A DNA stretch of 8,181 nucleotides from Comamonadaceae bacterium (GTDB lineage Bacteria > Pseudomonadota > Gammaproteobacteria > Burkholderiales > Burkholderiaceae_C), in contig CANCDA010000111.1 of the NCBI GenBank assembly GCA_947374705.1, positions 1 to 8,181 of the forward strand, read 5' to 3'. The notes under the pieces are model-generated. The model was given only the letters and a program-made list of their open reading frames with translations, made no database searches and was not told the DNA's origin. Positions within the stretch are counted from its first letter, which is position 1, and every line of letters begins with the position of its first letter. The position numbers were made by a program, and so were the translations under genes. Positions 1 to 6,126 of this stretch are shown piece by piece.

Positions 1-386
1 TGCAAGATGTCGCGGTCTTTGCAAGTACCAGGCTCGCCCTCGTCCGAGTTGCACACCAAGTACTTTTGACCGGGGAATTGACGGGGCATGAAGCTCCACT
101 TCAAACCGGTCGGAAAACCCGCACCGCCGCGACCGCGCAGGGCCGATTCTTTGACCGTGGCAATCACCTGGTCTTGCGTCATGCCGACAACACCATCAAC
201 CGGCGTGCTTCCGTCTTGACCCAAAATCTTGCGCAAGGCTTGGTAGCCGCCGCGCGCCACGTAGTCCTTCAAGCGCCAGTTGGCACCATCCAGACCGGCC
301 ATGATTTGCGGGTTGATGTGGCGATCATGAAAGCTGGTTTGCACACCGGTGGCGGCAAATTGAGCGAGGATTTGTTCAGCGTTCAT
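1..386 (-). CDS. nuoF: NADH-quinone oxidoreductase subunit F, NuoF (3' part outside window)
   Basis: NuoF is the peripheral complex I subunit that binds NADH and FMN, takes two electrons from NADH and passes them to the iron-sulfur chain. Only the first 128 residues are in the window; the gene runs off the left edge. Two diagnostic parts of the FMN/NADH pocket are visible: the glycine-rich RGRGGAGFP stretch at residues 84-92 and NSDEGEPGTCKDR at 113-125. The C-terminal part with the [4Fe-4S] cluster cysteines lies outside. The start is the ATG at 386-384, giving MNAEQILAQF as the N-terminus. It overlaps the nuoE stop by one base (TGATG), so translation is probably coupled to nuoE; the upstream Shine-Dalgarno match is weak (GAG). 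Nothing suggests a frameshift. The identification is secure because of the motifs and the position directly after nuoE. Confidence 0.97.
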   Translation of the reverse strand, partial: MNAEQILAQFAATGVQTSFHDRHINPQIMAGLDGANWRLKDYVARGGYQALRKILGQDGSTPVDGVVGMTQDQVIATVKESALRGRGGAGFPTGLKWSFMPRQFPGQKYLVCNSDEGEPGTCKDRDIL

Positions 387-883
387 CACGTTGCACTCAC
401 AGATTTGAGGCTGTCAATCAGTTGATCCAGCTTGTCATTGCTCATGAAGCTGCACATGGTGCGGTCATTTACCAGCATCACGGGTGAATCAGCGCAAGCA
501 CCCAGACACTCGCTTTGCTGAAGCGTGAACAGGCCATCAGGCGTGGTTTCACCCATGTGGATGCCTAGCTTGTGTTCCAGATGCTTTAAGGCCACTGCAC
601 CATCGCGCAATTGGCATGGCAGATTAGTGCAGACATTGAGTTTGTACTTGCCGCAGGGCTTTTGGTTGTACATGTTGTAGAAGGTCGTCACCTCATGCAC
701 AGCCATGGGCGCCATGCCCAGGTAAGCGGCGACTTCGCGCTCGCTGTCGGTGCTGACGTAGCCCAACTCTTGCTGGACGATGGCCAAGCAGGCCATGACG
801 GCCGATTGCGCCTGATCGGCGGGGAACTTGGCGACCTCTTTGGCAAATCGCGCATGCATGGACAAGGTAGCGTTGGCGCTCAT
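386..883 (-). CDS. nuoE: NADH-quinone oxidoreductase subunit E, NuoE (24 kDa type)
   Basis: NuoE is the thioredoxin-fold [2Fe-2S] subunit of the NADH dehydrogenase module of complex I, bound next to NuoF in the cytoplasmic arm; it carries cluster N1a. The 165-residue protein has the usual family length. The four cluster ligands are visible as Cys85 and Cys90 (CTNLPC) and Cys126 and Cys130 (CLGAC). The N-terminal helical part (about residues 10-70), containing the HEVTTFYNMY segment, matches the family. The ATG at 883-881 is preceded by GGAGAG (892-897) at an 8-base distance, a good ribosome binding site. The start overlaps the nuoD stop codon in an ATGA junction, and the stop overlaps the nuoF start by one base, so it lies in a tightly packed operon. 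Confidence 0.98.
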   Translation of the reverse strand: MSANATLSMHARFAKEVAKFPADQAQSAVMACLAIVQQELGYVSTDSEREVAAYLGMAPMAVHEVTTFYNMYNQKPCGKYKLNVCTNLPCQLRDGAVALKHLEHKLGIHMGETTPDGLFTLQQSECLGACADSPVMLVNDRTMCSFMSNDKLDQLIDSLKSVSAT

Positions 884-2133
884 CGATCAATCTCTCCAAA
901 CACAATGTCCATGGTGCCGATGATGGCCACGGCGTCGGCAATCATGTGGCCGCTGGACATCTCGTTCATGCCCGCAAGGTGGGCAAAACCGGGGGCACGA
1001 ATTTTCAGGCGGTAGGGCTTGTTGGCCCCATCACTGACGATGTAAATACCAAACTCACCCTTGGGGTGCTCCACGGCGGCATAGGCCTCGCCCTCGGGCA
1101 CGTGGAAGCCTTCGGTGAAGAGTTTGAAGTGGTGAATCAACTCTTCCATGTTGGTCTTCATGGACTCACGGCTGGGTGCTGCCACCTTGTGGTTGTCAGT
1201 GATCACCGGGCCGGGATTGACGCGCAGCCAGTCAACGCACTGCTTGATGATGCGGTTGGACTGCTTCATCTCCTCCATGCGCACCAAGTAACGGTCGTAG
1301 CAGTCACCGGTAGTGCCGACCGGGATGTCGAAGTCCATCTTGTCGTACACGTCATAGGGCTGCTTCTTGCGCAAGTCCCAGGCCACGCCTGAACCGCGCA
1401 GCATCGCGCCCGAGAAGCCCAGATTCATGGCGCGCTCAGGCGTCACGACACCGATGCCCACGGTGCGTTGCTTCCAGATGCGGTTGTCGGTCAACAGCGT
1501 GTGGTATTCCGCCAGATAGGTGGGGAAGCGCTGCGTGAAGTCGTCAATGAAATCGAGCAGGGAGCCCTGGCGATTGGTGTTGAGTTCTTTGATGGCTTTG
1601 GCATTGCGCACCTTGCTCGCCTTGTACTGCGGCATGGTGTCTGGCAGGTCACGGTACACGCCACCGGGGCGGAAGTAGGCGGCGTGCATACGCGCGCCTG
1701 AGACGGCCTCGTACATGTCGAACAGGTCTTCACGCTCACGGAAGGCGTAAAGCAAAATCGTCATAGCACCGCAGTCCAGACCGTGCGCACCCACCCACAA
1801 GAGGTGATTGAGCAGGCGGGTGATTTCAGAGAACATCACGCGGATGTACTGCGCGCGAACAGGCACTTCAATGCCCATCATTTTTTCGATGGCCAAGCAG
1901 TAAGCGTGCTCGTTGCACATCATCGAGACGTAGTCCAAGCGGTCCATATAGGGCAAGGACTGGATGTAGGTCTTGCTCTCGGCCAGTTTTTCTGTCGCGC
2001 GGTGCAGCAGACCGATGTGCGGATCGGCGCGCTGGATCACCTCGCCGTCAAGCTCCAGCACCAGGCGCAGCACGCCGTGGGCTGCCGGGTGTTGGGGCCC
2101 GAAGTTGAGGGTATAGTTTTTTATTTCAGCCAT
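880..2133 (-). CDS. nuoD: NADH-quinone oxidoreductase subunit D, NuoD (49 kDa type)
   Basis: NuoD is a 417-residue peripheral complex I subunit related to the large subunit of NiFe hydrogenases. With NuoB it forms the quinone-binding cavity at the junction with the membrane arm. The hallmark GPQHPAAHG is at residues 12-20. His19 and Tyr68 are 49 residues apart, the same spacing as the quinone-head ligands known from the bovine enzyme (His59 and Tyr108), so the active-site pair appears intact. The protein ends in the usual FGEIDR. It is a stand-alone gene, not fused to nuoC as in enterobacteria. The start is the ATG at 2133-2131, 12 bases after the nuoC stop, with only a weak GGAA as ribosome binding site. 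The 3' end overlaps nuoE by four bases (ATGA). Confidence 0.98.
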   Translation of the reverse strand: MAEIKNYTLNFGPQHPAAHGVLRLVLELDGEVIQRADPHIGLLHRATEKLAESKTYIQSLPYMDRLDYVSMMCNEHAYCLAIEKMMGIEVPVRAQYIRVMFSEITRLLNHLLWVGAHGLDCGAMTILLYAFREREDLFDMYEAVSGARMHAAYFRPGGVYRDLPDTMPQYKASKVRNAKAIKELNTNRQGSLLDFIDDFTQRFPTYLAEYHTLLTDNRIWKQRTVGIGVVTPERAMNLGFSGAMLRGSGVAWDLRKKQPYDVYDKMDFDIPVGTTGDCYDRYLVRMEEMKQSNRIIKQCVDWLRVNPGPVITDNHKVAAPSRESMKTNMEELIHHFKLFTEGFHVPEGEAYAAVEHPKGEFGIYIVSDGANKPYRLKIRAPGFAHLAGMNEMSSGHMIADAVAIIGTMDIVFGEIDR

Positions 2134-2145
2134 GATGGATTCCGA

Positions 2146-2754
2146 TCACTTCAACCCGCCATAGTTATCTTCACGGATGATGCGGGGGGTGATTTCACGC
2201 GGCTCGATGGTGACGGGCTGGTAAATCACGCGCTTTTGCTCGGCGTCGTAACGCATCTCAACCTCGCCACTGAGCGGAAAATCTTTGCGGAAGGGGTGAC
2301 CAATGAAGCCGTAGTCGGTCAGTATGCGGCGCAGGTCATCGTGACCTTCAAACACAATACCAAAGAGATCAAAGGCTTCGCGCTCAAACCAATTCGCGGA
2401 ATTCCAGATCGGATTAACCGAGGGCACGACAGGGAAGTGGTCGTCAGGCGCAAACACCTTGAGGCGCACGCGTTGATTCAAACTGATCGACAGCAGATGC
2501 GAAACCACGCAGTAGCGCCGCCCGTCCCACAAACCCTCTTTGTAGTCCGAGTAGTCCAGACCACACAAGTCCATCAACTGCTCAAACTGGCAGCCGGGTG
2601 CGTCGCGCAAAAGCTGCGCAGCTGCAAAGTAGTCGGCTGCCGAAACAGTGACGGTGAGCTCACCCAAACGAACGTCGATATGTTGAACCCGCTCACCCAA
2701 AACGGCAGCAACGGTGTCTTTGAGCGCAAGCGGATTTACAGCAAAAGCAGTCAT
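2146..2754 (-). CDS. nuoC: NADH-quinone oxidoreductase subunit C, NuoC (30 kDa type)
   Basis: NuoC is a peripheral complex I subunit without cofactors that packs against NuoD and NuoB in the connecting module. The 202-residue product carries the family signature EREAFDLFGIVFEGH at residues 124-138, followed by the conserved RRILTDYGFIGHPFRKDFP at 142-160. I place the start at the ATG at 2754-2752 (MTAFAVNPLA) because a strong Shine-Dalgarno stands just before it. The frame stays open 60 codons further upstream, but that part overlaps most of the 3' end of nuoB and has a low-complexity sequence unlike any NuoC. The length agrees with the usual 200 or so residues in betaproteobacteria. nuoB ends 10 bases upstream, and nuoD starts 12 bases downstream. 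Confidence 0.97.
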   Translation of the reverse strand: MTAFAVNPLALKDTVAAVLGERVQHIDVRLGELTVTVSAADYFAAAQLLRDAPGCQFEQLMDLCGLDYSDYKEGLWDGRRYCVVSHLLSISLNQRVRLKVFAPDDHFPVVPSVNPIWNSANWFEREAFDLFGIVFEGHDDLRRILTDYGFIGHPFRKDFPLSGEVEMRYDAEQKRVIYQPVTIEPREITPRIIREDNYGGLK

Positions 2755-2759
2755 CAGGT

Positions 2760-2766
2760 CTTCCTC
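2760..2766 (-). promoter_or_regulatory. Ribosome binding site of nuoC overlapping the nuoB stop codon
   Basis: The sequence GAGGAAG lies five bases before the nuoC ATG at 2754. Its first two bases are the last two of the nuoB TGA stop codon. It fixes the nuoC start against the longer open frame. It also suggests that ribosomes finishing nuoB and those starting nuoC use the same stretch of mRNA, which helps keep the two subunits in proportion. Confidence 0.8.
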
Positions 2767-3241
2767 AAGCGCGCGCAATGGTTTGCGTGCGGCGAATTTT
2801 TTGCTGGAGCTGGATGATGCCGTACAGCAAGGCCTCAGCCGTGGGTGGGCAACCCGGCACATAAACATCGACCGGCACGATGCGATCACAACCGCGCACC
2901 ACCGAGTAACTGTAGTGGTAGTAGCCACCCCCATTGGCGCAAGAACCCATGGACAAGACCCAACGCGGCTCGCTCATCTGGTCATACACCTTGCGCAGTG
3001 CAGGGGCCATTTTGTTGCACAGCGTACCGGCCACAATCATCAAATCAGACTGGCGCGGGCTGGGGCGAAACACCAAACCAAAACGGTCTGAGTCATAGCG
3101 CGACGTGGCGGAATGCATCATCTCCACCGCGCAGCAGGCCAAGCCAAACGACATCGGCCACAGAGAGCCCGTCTTGGCCCAATTCATCACCGAGTCGTAG
3201 GACGTGGTGACGAAGCCTTCTTTAAAAACACCTTCAATCAT
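2765..3241 (-). CDS. nuoB: NADH-quinone oxidoreductase subunit B, NuoB (PSST type)
   Basis: NuoB carries cluster N2, the last [4Fe-4S] centre of complex I, which hands electrons to quinone at the interface with NuoD. The 158-residue product has all four expected ligands: the adjacent Cys36 and Cys37 (in GLACCAVE), Cys101 (GSCANGGG) and Cys131 (VPGCPPTAEA). The family's typical FRPSPRQSDLMIVAGTLCNK is at residues 58-77. The start at 3241-3239 is supported by AAGGA (3250-3254) eight bases upstream and gives the N-terminus MIEGVFKEGFVTTS, common among betaproteobacterial NuoB. nuoA ends 41 bases upstream and nuoC begins 10 bases downstream. Confidence 0.98.
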   Translation of the reverse strand: MIEGVFKEGFVTTSYDSVMNWAKTGSLWPMSFGLACCAVEMMHSATSRYDSDRFGLVFRPSPRQSDLMIVAGTLCNKMAPALRKVYDQMSEPRWVLSMGSCANGGGYYHYSYSVVRGCDRIVPVDVYVPGCPPTAEALLYGIIQLQQKIRRTQTIARA

Positions 3242-3282
3242 GACAACAATCCTTATTCAAGTGGCAAGCGAGAGAGTCATAG

Positions 3283-3642
3283 TCACTCCCAATCCAGGGC
3301 GCCTTTTTTCCACTCGTAGACAAAGCCCACAACCAGAATACCCAGGAACACCACTGCCGCCCAAAAACCACCCACACCCACATCCTTCAAGGCCACAGCC
3401 CAGGGAAACAAGAAAGCAATTTCCAGATCAAACAGGATGAAAAGAATGGCCACGAGGTAGTAGCGCACATCGAACTTCATGCGCGCGTCTTCAAACGCTT
3501 CGAAGCCACACTCGTAAGGGGAATTTTTAGCCGCATCAGGTCGGTTGGGCCCCAGGATGTAACCCAAAACCTGGGGCGCAATACCCACCCCGATACCGAC
3601 CAAGATGAACAATAAAACAGGGAGATACTGATCGAGGTTCAT
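3283..3642 (-). CDS. nuoA: NADH-quinone oxidoreductase subunit A, NuoA (ND3 type)
   Basis: NuoA is a small membrane subunit of complex I at the root of the membrane arm, near the quinone channel. The 119-residue protein shows three hydrophobic segments at about residues 7-29, 62-83 and 91-109. The loop between the first two has the conserved SPYECGFEAF (41-50), with the Cys that in mitochondrial ND3 marks the active/deactive switch. The second helix has the conserved acidic residues in FDLEIAFLFPWA (71-82). I chose the ATG at 3642-3640 (MNLDQYLPVL) because it matches the usual N-terminus. An in-frame ATG at 3672 would add ten polar residues and lies inside a hairpin. Neither start has a clear Shine-Dalgarno. 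It is the first gene of the nuo operon, 58 bases behind a tRNA gene. Confidence 0.96.
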   Translation of the reverse strand: MNLDQYLPVLLFILVGIGVGIAPQVLGYILGPNRPDAAKNSPYECGFEAFEDARMKFDVRYYLVAILFILFDLEIAFLFPWAVALKDVGVGGFWAAVVFLGILVVGFVYEWKKGALDWE

Positions 3643-3668
3643 CTTGTGGTTCTGATCACTGCAATACC

Positions 3669-3690
3669 CCATCAGGATTGGCCCTGACAG
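3669..3690 (-). other. Small hairpin in the nuoA leader, just after the tRNA
   Basis: In the minus-strand transcript, CTGTCAGG (3690-3683) can pair with CCTGATGG (3676-3669) over eight pairs, two of them G-U, around a six-base loop. It begins 10 bases after the tRNA CCA end and ends 26 bases before the nuoA start codon. No T-run follows, so it does not look like an intrinsic terminator. It may be a processing or stability element, or chance. Confidence 0.35.
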
Positions 3691-3700
3691 GTCTGTTGTA

Positions 3701-3785
3701 TGGTGCCGTCGGCGAGACTCGAACTCGCACAGCTTTCGCCACTACCACCTCAAGATAGCGTGTCTACCAATTTCACCACGACGGC
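3701..3785 (-). tRNA. tRNA-Leu, anticodon GAG
   Basis: The minus strand from 3785 folds into a complete 85-base class II tRNA with the CCA end encoded (3703-3701). The acceptor stem GCCGTCG pairs with CGACGGC over seven bases, and the discriminator base is A, as expected for leucine tRNAs. The D-arm has GTG/CAC with a GG in the loop. The anticodon stem CTATC/GGTAG encloses TTGAGGT, so the anticodon GAG is at 3751-3749 and reads CUC and CUU. A variable arm with a GC-GAAA-GC core follows, and the T-arm is GCGAG-TTCGAGT-CTCGC. The gene sits between secG and nuoA. No terminator separates it from nuoA, so the two may share a transcript and be cut apart by RNase P and 3' processing. No integrase or duplicated 3' end marks it as an integration site here. 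Confidence 0.97.
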
Positions 3786-3797
3786 TGATGTCATTTA

Positions 3798-3830
3798 CCC
3801 GGTTGGCGTGAGGTTTTTTTGCTCACCGGG
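3798..3830 (-). other. Imperfect hairpin with A-rich loop upstream of tRNA-Leu
   Basis: In the minus-strand transcript, CCCG (3830-3827) pairs with CGGG (3801-3798) and CTCAC (as GTGAG at 3826-3822 with CTCAC at 3812-3808) continues the stem. An unpaired six-base bulge lies on the 3' arm and the nine-base loop contains seven A. It sits 12 bases before the 5' end of the tRNA. There is no T-run after it, so it is unlikely to be a terminator; it may shape the 5' leader of the pre-tRNA. The function is not known to me. Confidence 0.35.
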
Positions 3831-3850
3831 CAATCTGGAATTTTAACCTG

Positions 3851-3886
3851 AAATCACCCCATTTCCCCCGAGGAGAGGAGTGATTT
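3851..3886 (-). terminator. Long hairpin behind secG, possible transcription end
   Basis: Ten bases after the secG stop codon, AAATCACTCC (3886-3877) can pair with GGGGTGATTT (3860-3851) over ten pairs with one G-T. The intervening 16 bases can form a further short C/G stem. Its place is right for the end of a qor-tpiA-secG transcript. However, the bases after it (CAGGTTAAAATT) lack the T-run of a standard intrinsic terminator, so it could instead be a 3' end protecting structure with Rho-dependent termination. The remainder of the 110-bp spacer (3786-3895) holds one other hairpin. Its best -10-like hexamer, TAAAAT, has no good -35 partner, so I do not call a promoter there. Confidence 0.4.
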
Positions 3887-3895
3887 TCAAAGCGT

Positions 3896-4315
3896 CTACT
3901 TAGACGGAATTTGCCCTGGGCCAGGCGCCACTGGTGCAGCAGGTGCAACGGGTGCTGGCGCAACAGCGGGCGCATCGTTACCCGGGATTTGGCCAGCAGG
4001 GCCAGAAGCCACACCAGCGGGTGCAGGTGCCACAACGGCCGAGCCCTCCAACACACTGCCAGCACTCACGGGACGCACATTGCCGAGGTAAGCCAGCGCC
4101 AGCGTGGAAGCAAAAAACACCGCCGCCAAAATGGCCGTGGTGCGCGAGAGGAAGTTAGCGCTGCCGCTCGCACCAAACAAGCTACCCGCACTGCCGCCAC
4201 CAAAGGCAGCACCCATGTCAGCTCCTTTGCCATGCTGAATGAGGATCAGGCCAATCATGGCCAGTGCCGAGAGAACCTGAACCGTCAGGATAAGGGTCAA
4301 AAATACATTACTCAT
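3896..4315 (-). CDS. secG: Preprotein translocase subunit SecG
   Basis: SecG is the small accessory membrane subunit of the SecYEG channel, which helps SecA-driven protein export across the inner membrane. The 139-residue product shows two membrane segments at about residues 3-26 and 60-78. Between them is the family's conserved cytoplasmic loop, LIQHGKGADMGAAFGGG (25-41) followed by a Gly/Ser-rich part and FLSRTTAILA. After residue 80 there is a tail of almost 60 residues rich in Ala, Pro, Gly and Val, with the short repeat GQIPG (108-112) and GQIPS (134-138). The start at 4315-4313 has AGGAA (4321-4325) five bases upstream. tpiA ends 36 bases before it with no terminator between, so the two are probably cotranscribed, as in many proteobacteria. 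It ends with TAG. Confidence 0.97.
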   Translation of the reverse strand: MSNVFLTLILTVQVLSALAMIGLILIQHGKGADMGAAFGGGSAGSLFGASGSANFLSRTTAILAAVFFASTLALAYLGNVRPVSAGSVLEGSAVVAPAPAGVASGPAGQIPGNDAPAVAPAPVAPAAPVAPGPGQIPSK

Positions 4316-4351
4316 AGTCGTTCCTAAATGAATAGCAGCTCACGCCCAGAT

Positions 4352-5095
4352 TTATTGGGCTGCAGCAATGATGGTTAAAAAATCTGGAGCCTTGAGCGAC
4401 GCACCGCCGACCAGACCGCCGTCAATATCGGCTTGCGCCAGCAATTGCGCTGCGTTAGCGGCGTTCATGCTGCCACCGTACAGAATCTGAATGCAGTCGG
4501 CGTGTGATGTCGCGGCTTGAAGCTGCGCACGCAACAAAGCATGCACGGCTTGTGCTTGCTCCGGCGACGCGGTCTTGCCCGTGCCAATGGCCCACACGGG
4601 CTCATACGCCACCACGATCTCGCTGATGCAATGGCCATTGAGGTGAATCACGGCGGCGAGCTGGCGCTTAACCACCTCCTCCGTCTTGCCCGCCTCACGC
4701 TCTTGCAGCGTCTCACCCACACACACAATTGGCGTGATGCCTGCCGCCAGAGCGCGCTGAGCCTTGACCGCCACCACTGCATCGGTTTCACCGTGGTATT
4801 GGCGACGCTCAGAGTGACCCACGATGGCGTAGCGCACACTCAAGTCCTTGAGCATGGCCGCGGAATTTTCACCCGTGAATGCACCGGATTCGTGTTCGGA
4901 CACGTCTTGCGCCCCCACGGCAATCGCACTGCCTGCCAATTGCTTTTGGCACTGCGCCAAATACACCGAAGGCACGCACACGGCGATCTGACAAACCGGA
5001 GAATTCAATCCGGCCAGCAAGTCCTTGAGCAAGGCTTCGTTGGCAGCCAGACTGCCGTTCATCTTCCAGTTGCCCGCAATCAATTGCTTTTTCAT
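4352..5095 (-). CDS. tpiA: Triosephosphate isomerase
   Basis: This cytoplasmic TIM-barrel enzyme interconverts dihydroxyacetone phosphate and glyceraldehyde 3-phosphate in glycolysis and gluconeogenesis. The 247-residue length is normal. The catalytic set is complete: Asn9 and Lys11 (GNWKMN), His94 in IVGHSERR, and the general base Glu165 in AYEPVWAIGTG, with the mobile phosphate-binding lid at about 166-176. The phosphate-binding YGGS (206-209) and GGLVGGASL (226-234) are also present. The start is the ATG at 5095-5093, with GGAG (5102-5105) six bases before it. The frame is open 58 codons further upstream, but that part lies inside the oxidoreductase gene and is not TIM-like. The start overlaps the oxidoreductase stop in an ATGA, so the two are probably translationally coupled. 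Confidence 0.98.
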   Translation of the reverse strand: MKKQLIAGNWKMNGSLAANEALLKDLLAGLNSPVCQIAVCVPSVYLAQCQKQLAGSAIAVGAQDVSEHESGAFTGENSAAMLKDLSVRYAIVGHSERRQYHGETDAVVAVKAQRALAAGITPIVCVGETLQEREAGKTEEVVKRQLAAVIHLNGHCISEIVVAYEPVWAIGTGKTASPEQAQAVHALLRAQLQAATSHADCIQILYGGSMNAANAAQLLAQADIDGGLVGGASLKAPDFLTIIAAAQ

Positions 5096-6111
5096 GCCGC
5101 ACTCCAGGTCAACACAATCTTGCCGATGTGCTGGTTCGACTCCATCAGCGTGTGGGCGCGCGCAGCGCCACTGCCGGTGGCGTCTGCCGCATCTACCGCC
5201 AAAAAGGTGCTGTGGATGATGGGCTTGATGCGGCCACTCTCCAGCAGCGGCCACACGTGCTTGAGGCACGCCTGTGCAATCGCTTGCTTGAACGCTATCG
5301 AACGTGGGCGCAAAGTTGAACCCGTGATGGTCAAGCGCCTGCGCAACACCAACCCGGCATTGAACTCGCTCTTGATCCCACCCTGCACCGCGATGATGAC
5401 GATGCGGCCACCTTCAGCCAGACACTCGACCTCGCGGGCGACGTAAGAGCCGCCCACCATGTCGAGAATCACATCCACACCTTTGCCGTCGGTCAAGCGC
5501 TTGACCTCTTCTTTAAAGTCTTGCGTTTTGTAGTTGATGGCATGGTCAGCCCCAAGTGCCAAACAGGCTGCGCACTTCTCGTCGCTACCCGCCGTCACAA
5601 TGACCTTAGCACCCAGCGCCTTGGCCAGTTGAATGGCTGTGACGCCAATACCGCTGGAGCCACCCTGAATCAACAAGGTTTCACCCGCCTGCAAACGGCC
5701 CCGGTCAAACACATTGCTCCACACGGTGAAGAAGGTCTCTGGCAGCGAGGCCGCTTCTAGATCGCTCAAGCCCTGGGGCACGGGCAGGCACTGCGCCATA
5801 GGGGCGGTGCACAACTCGGCATAGCCACCACCGGCCACCAGCGCGCACACGCGGTCGCCCAGCTTGAAGCCCGCTTGGGCCATGGCGGCGGCATCGCCGC
5901 CCACTACCACGCCCGCCACTTCAAGGCCGGGAATGTCAGAGGCACCGGGCGGCACCGGGTAGTTGCCGGTACGCTGAAAAACGTCGGGCCTGTTGATACC
6001 GCTGGCCGACACGCGGATCAGCAGCTCACCCTCACCCGCCACCGGGTCAGGACGCTCACCCAAACGCAAAACGTCAGGCGCGCCGTAAGAAGTTATTTCA
6101 ATGGCTTTCAT
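5092..6111 (-). CDS. NAD(P)H:quinone oxidoreductase, zinc-free MDR family (PIG3/qor-like)
   Basis: This 339-residue cytoplasmic enzyme belongs to the medium-chain dehydrogenase/reductase superfamily, in the zeta-crystallin/PIG3 quinone oxidoreductase group. Members use NAD(P)H to reduce quinones and related enones; the substrate here cannot be told. The N-terminal catalytic domain starts MKAIEITSYGAPDVL and contains SASGINRPDVFQRTGNYP (35-52). The zinc-ligand cysteines of alcohol dehydrogenases are missing. The Rossmann-fold nucleotide motif is GGSSGIG at 150-156, followed by AIQLAKALGAKVIVTAGS. The C-terminus has the typical HTLMESNQHIGKIVLTW. About eight extra residues seem to be inserted just before this (307-317). 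The start at 6111-6109 has only an AGG (6124-6122) ten bases upstream. It follows the pnp terminator closely and overlaps tpiA by four bases, probably heading a transcript that includes tpiA and secG. Confidence 0.93.
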   Translation of the reverse strand: MKAIEITSYGAPDVLRLGERPDPVAGEGELLIRVSASGINRPDVFQRTGNYPVPPGASDIPGLEVAGVVVGGDAAAMAQAGFKLGDRVCALVAGGGYAELCTAPMAQCLPVPQGLSDLEAASLPETFFTVWSNVFDRGRLQAGETLLIQGGSSGIGVTAIQLAKALGAKVIVTAGSDEKCAACLALGADHAINYKTQDFKEEVKRLTDGKGVDVILDMVGGSYVAREVECLAEGGRIVIIAVQGGIKSEFNAGLVLRRRLTITGSTLRPRSIAFKQAIAQACLKHVWPLLESGRIKPIIHSTFLAVDAADATGSGAARAHTLMESNQHIGKIVLTWSAA

Positions 6112-6126
6112 GGTCTTTTTACCTGA

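Noticed and set aside
1783..2817. A 344-codon plus-strand open frame across nuoD, nuoC and the end of nuoB
   Set aside because: It runs antisense over two gene boundaries, shows no family motif, and all three minus-strand genes are intact.
2755..2934. N-terminal extension of NuoC by 60 residues
   Set aside because: It would overlap the nuoB 3' end by about 170 bases with an unrelated sequence; the ATG at 2754 has a strong ribosome binding site and gives the family length.
3204..3440. Short plus-strand frame over the nuoB-nuoA junction
   Set aside because: It is Pro/His-rich and antisense to nuoA and the nuoB start, with no support as a gene.
3701..3785. tRNA-Leu as an attachment site for an integrated element
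   Set aside because: No integrase, no duplicated tRNA 3' end and no foreign-looking DNA on either side; the neighbours are core genes.
5096..5269. N-terminal extension of triosephosphate isomerase by 58 residues
   Set aside because: This lies inside the oxidoreductase gene and is not TIM-like; MKKQLIAGNWKMN is the standard N-terminus.
4517..5446. A 309-codon plus-strand open frame antisense to tpiA and the oxidoreductase
   Set aside because: Same shadow-frame composition, no motif, and it covers two well-supported genes on the other strand.
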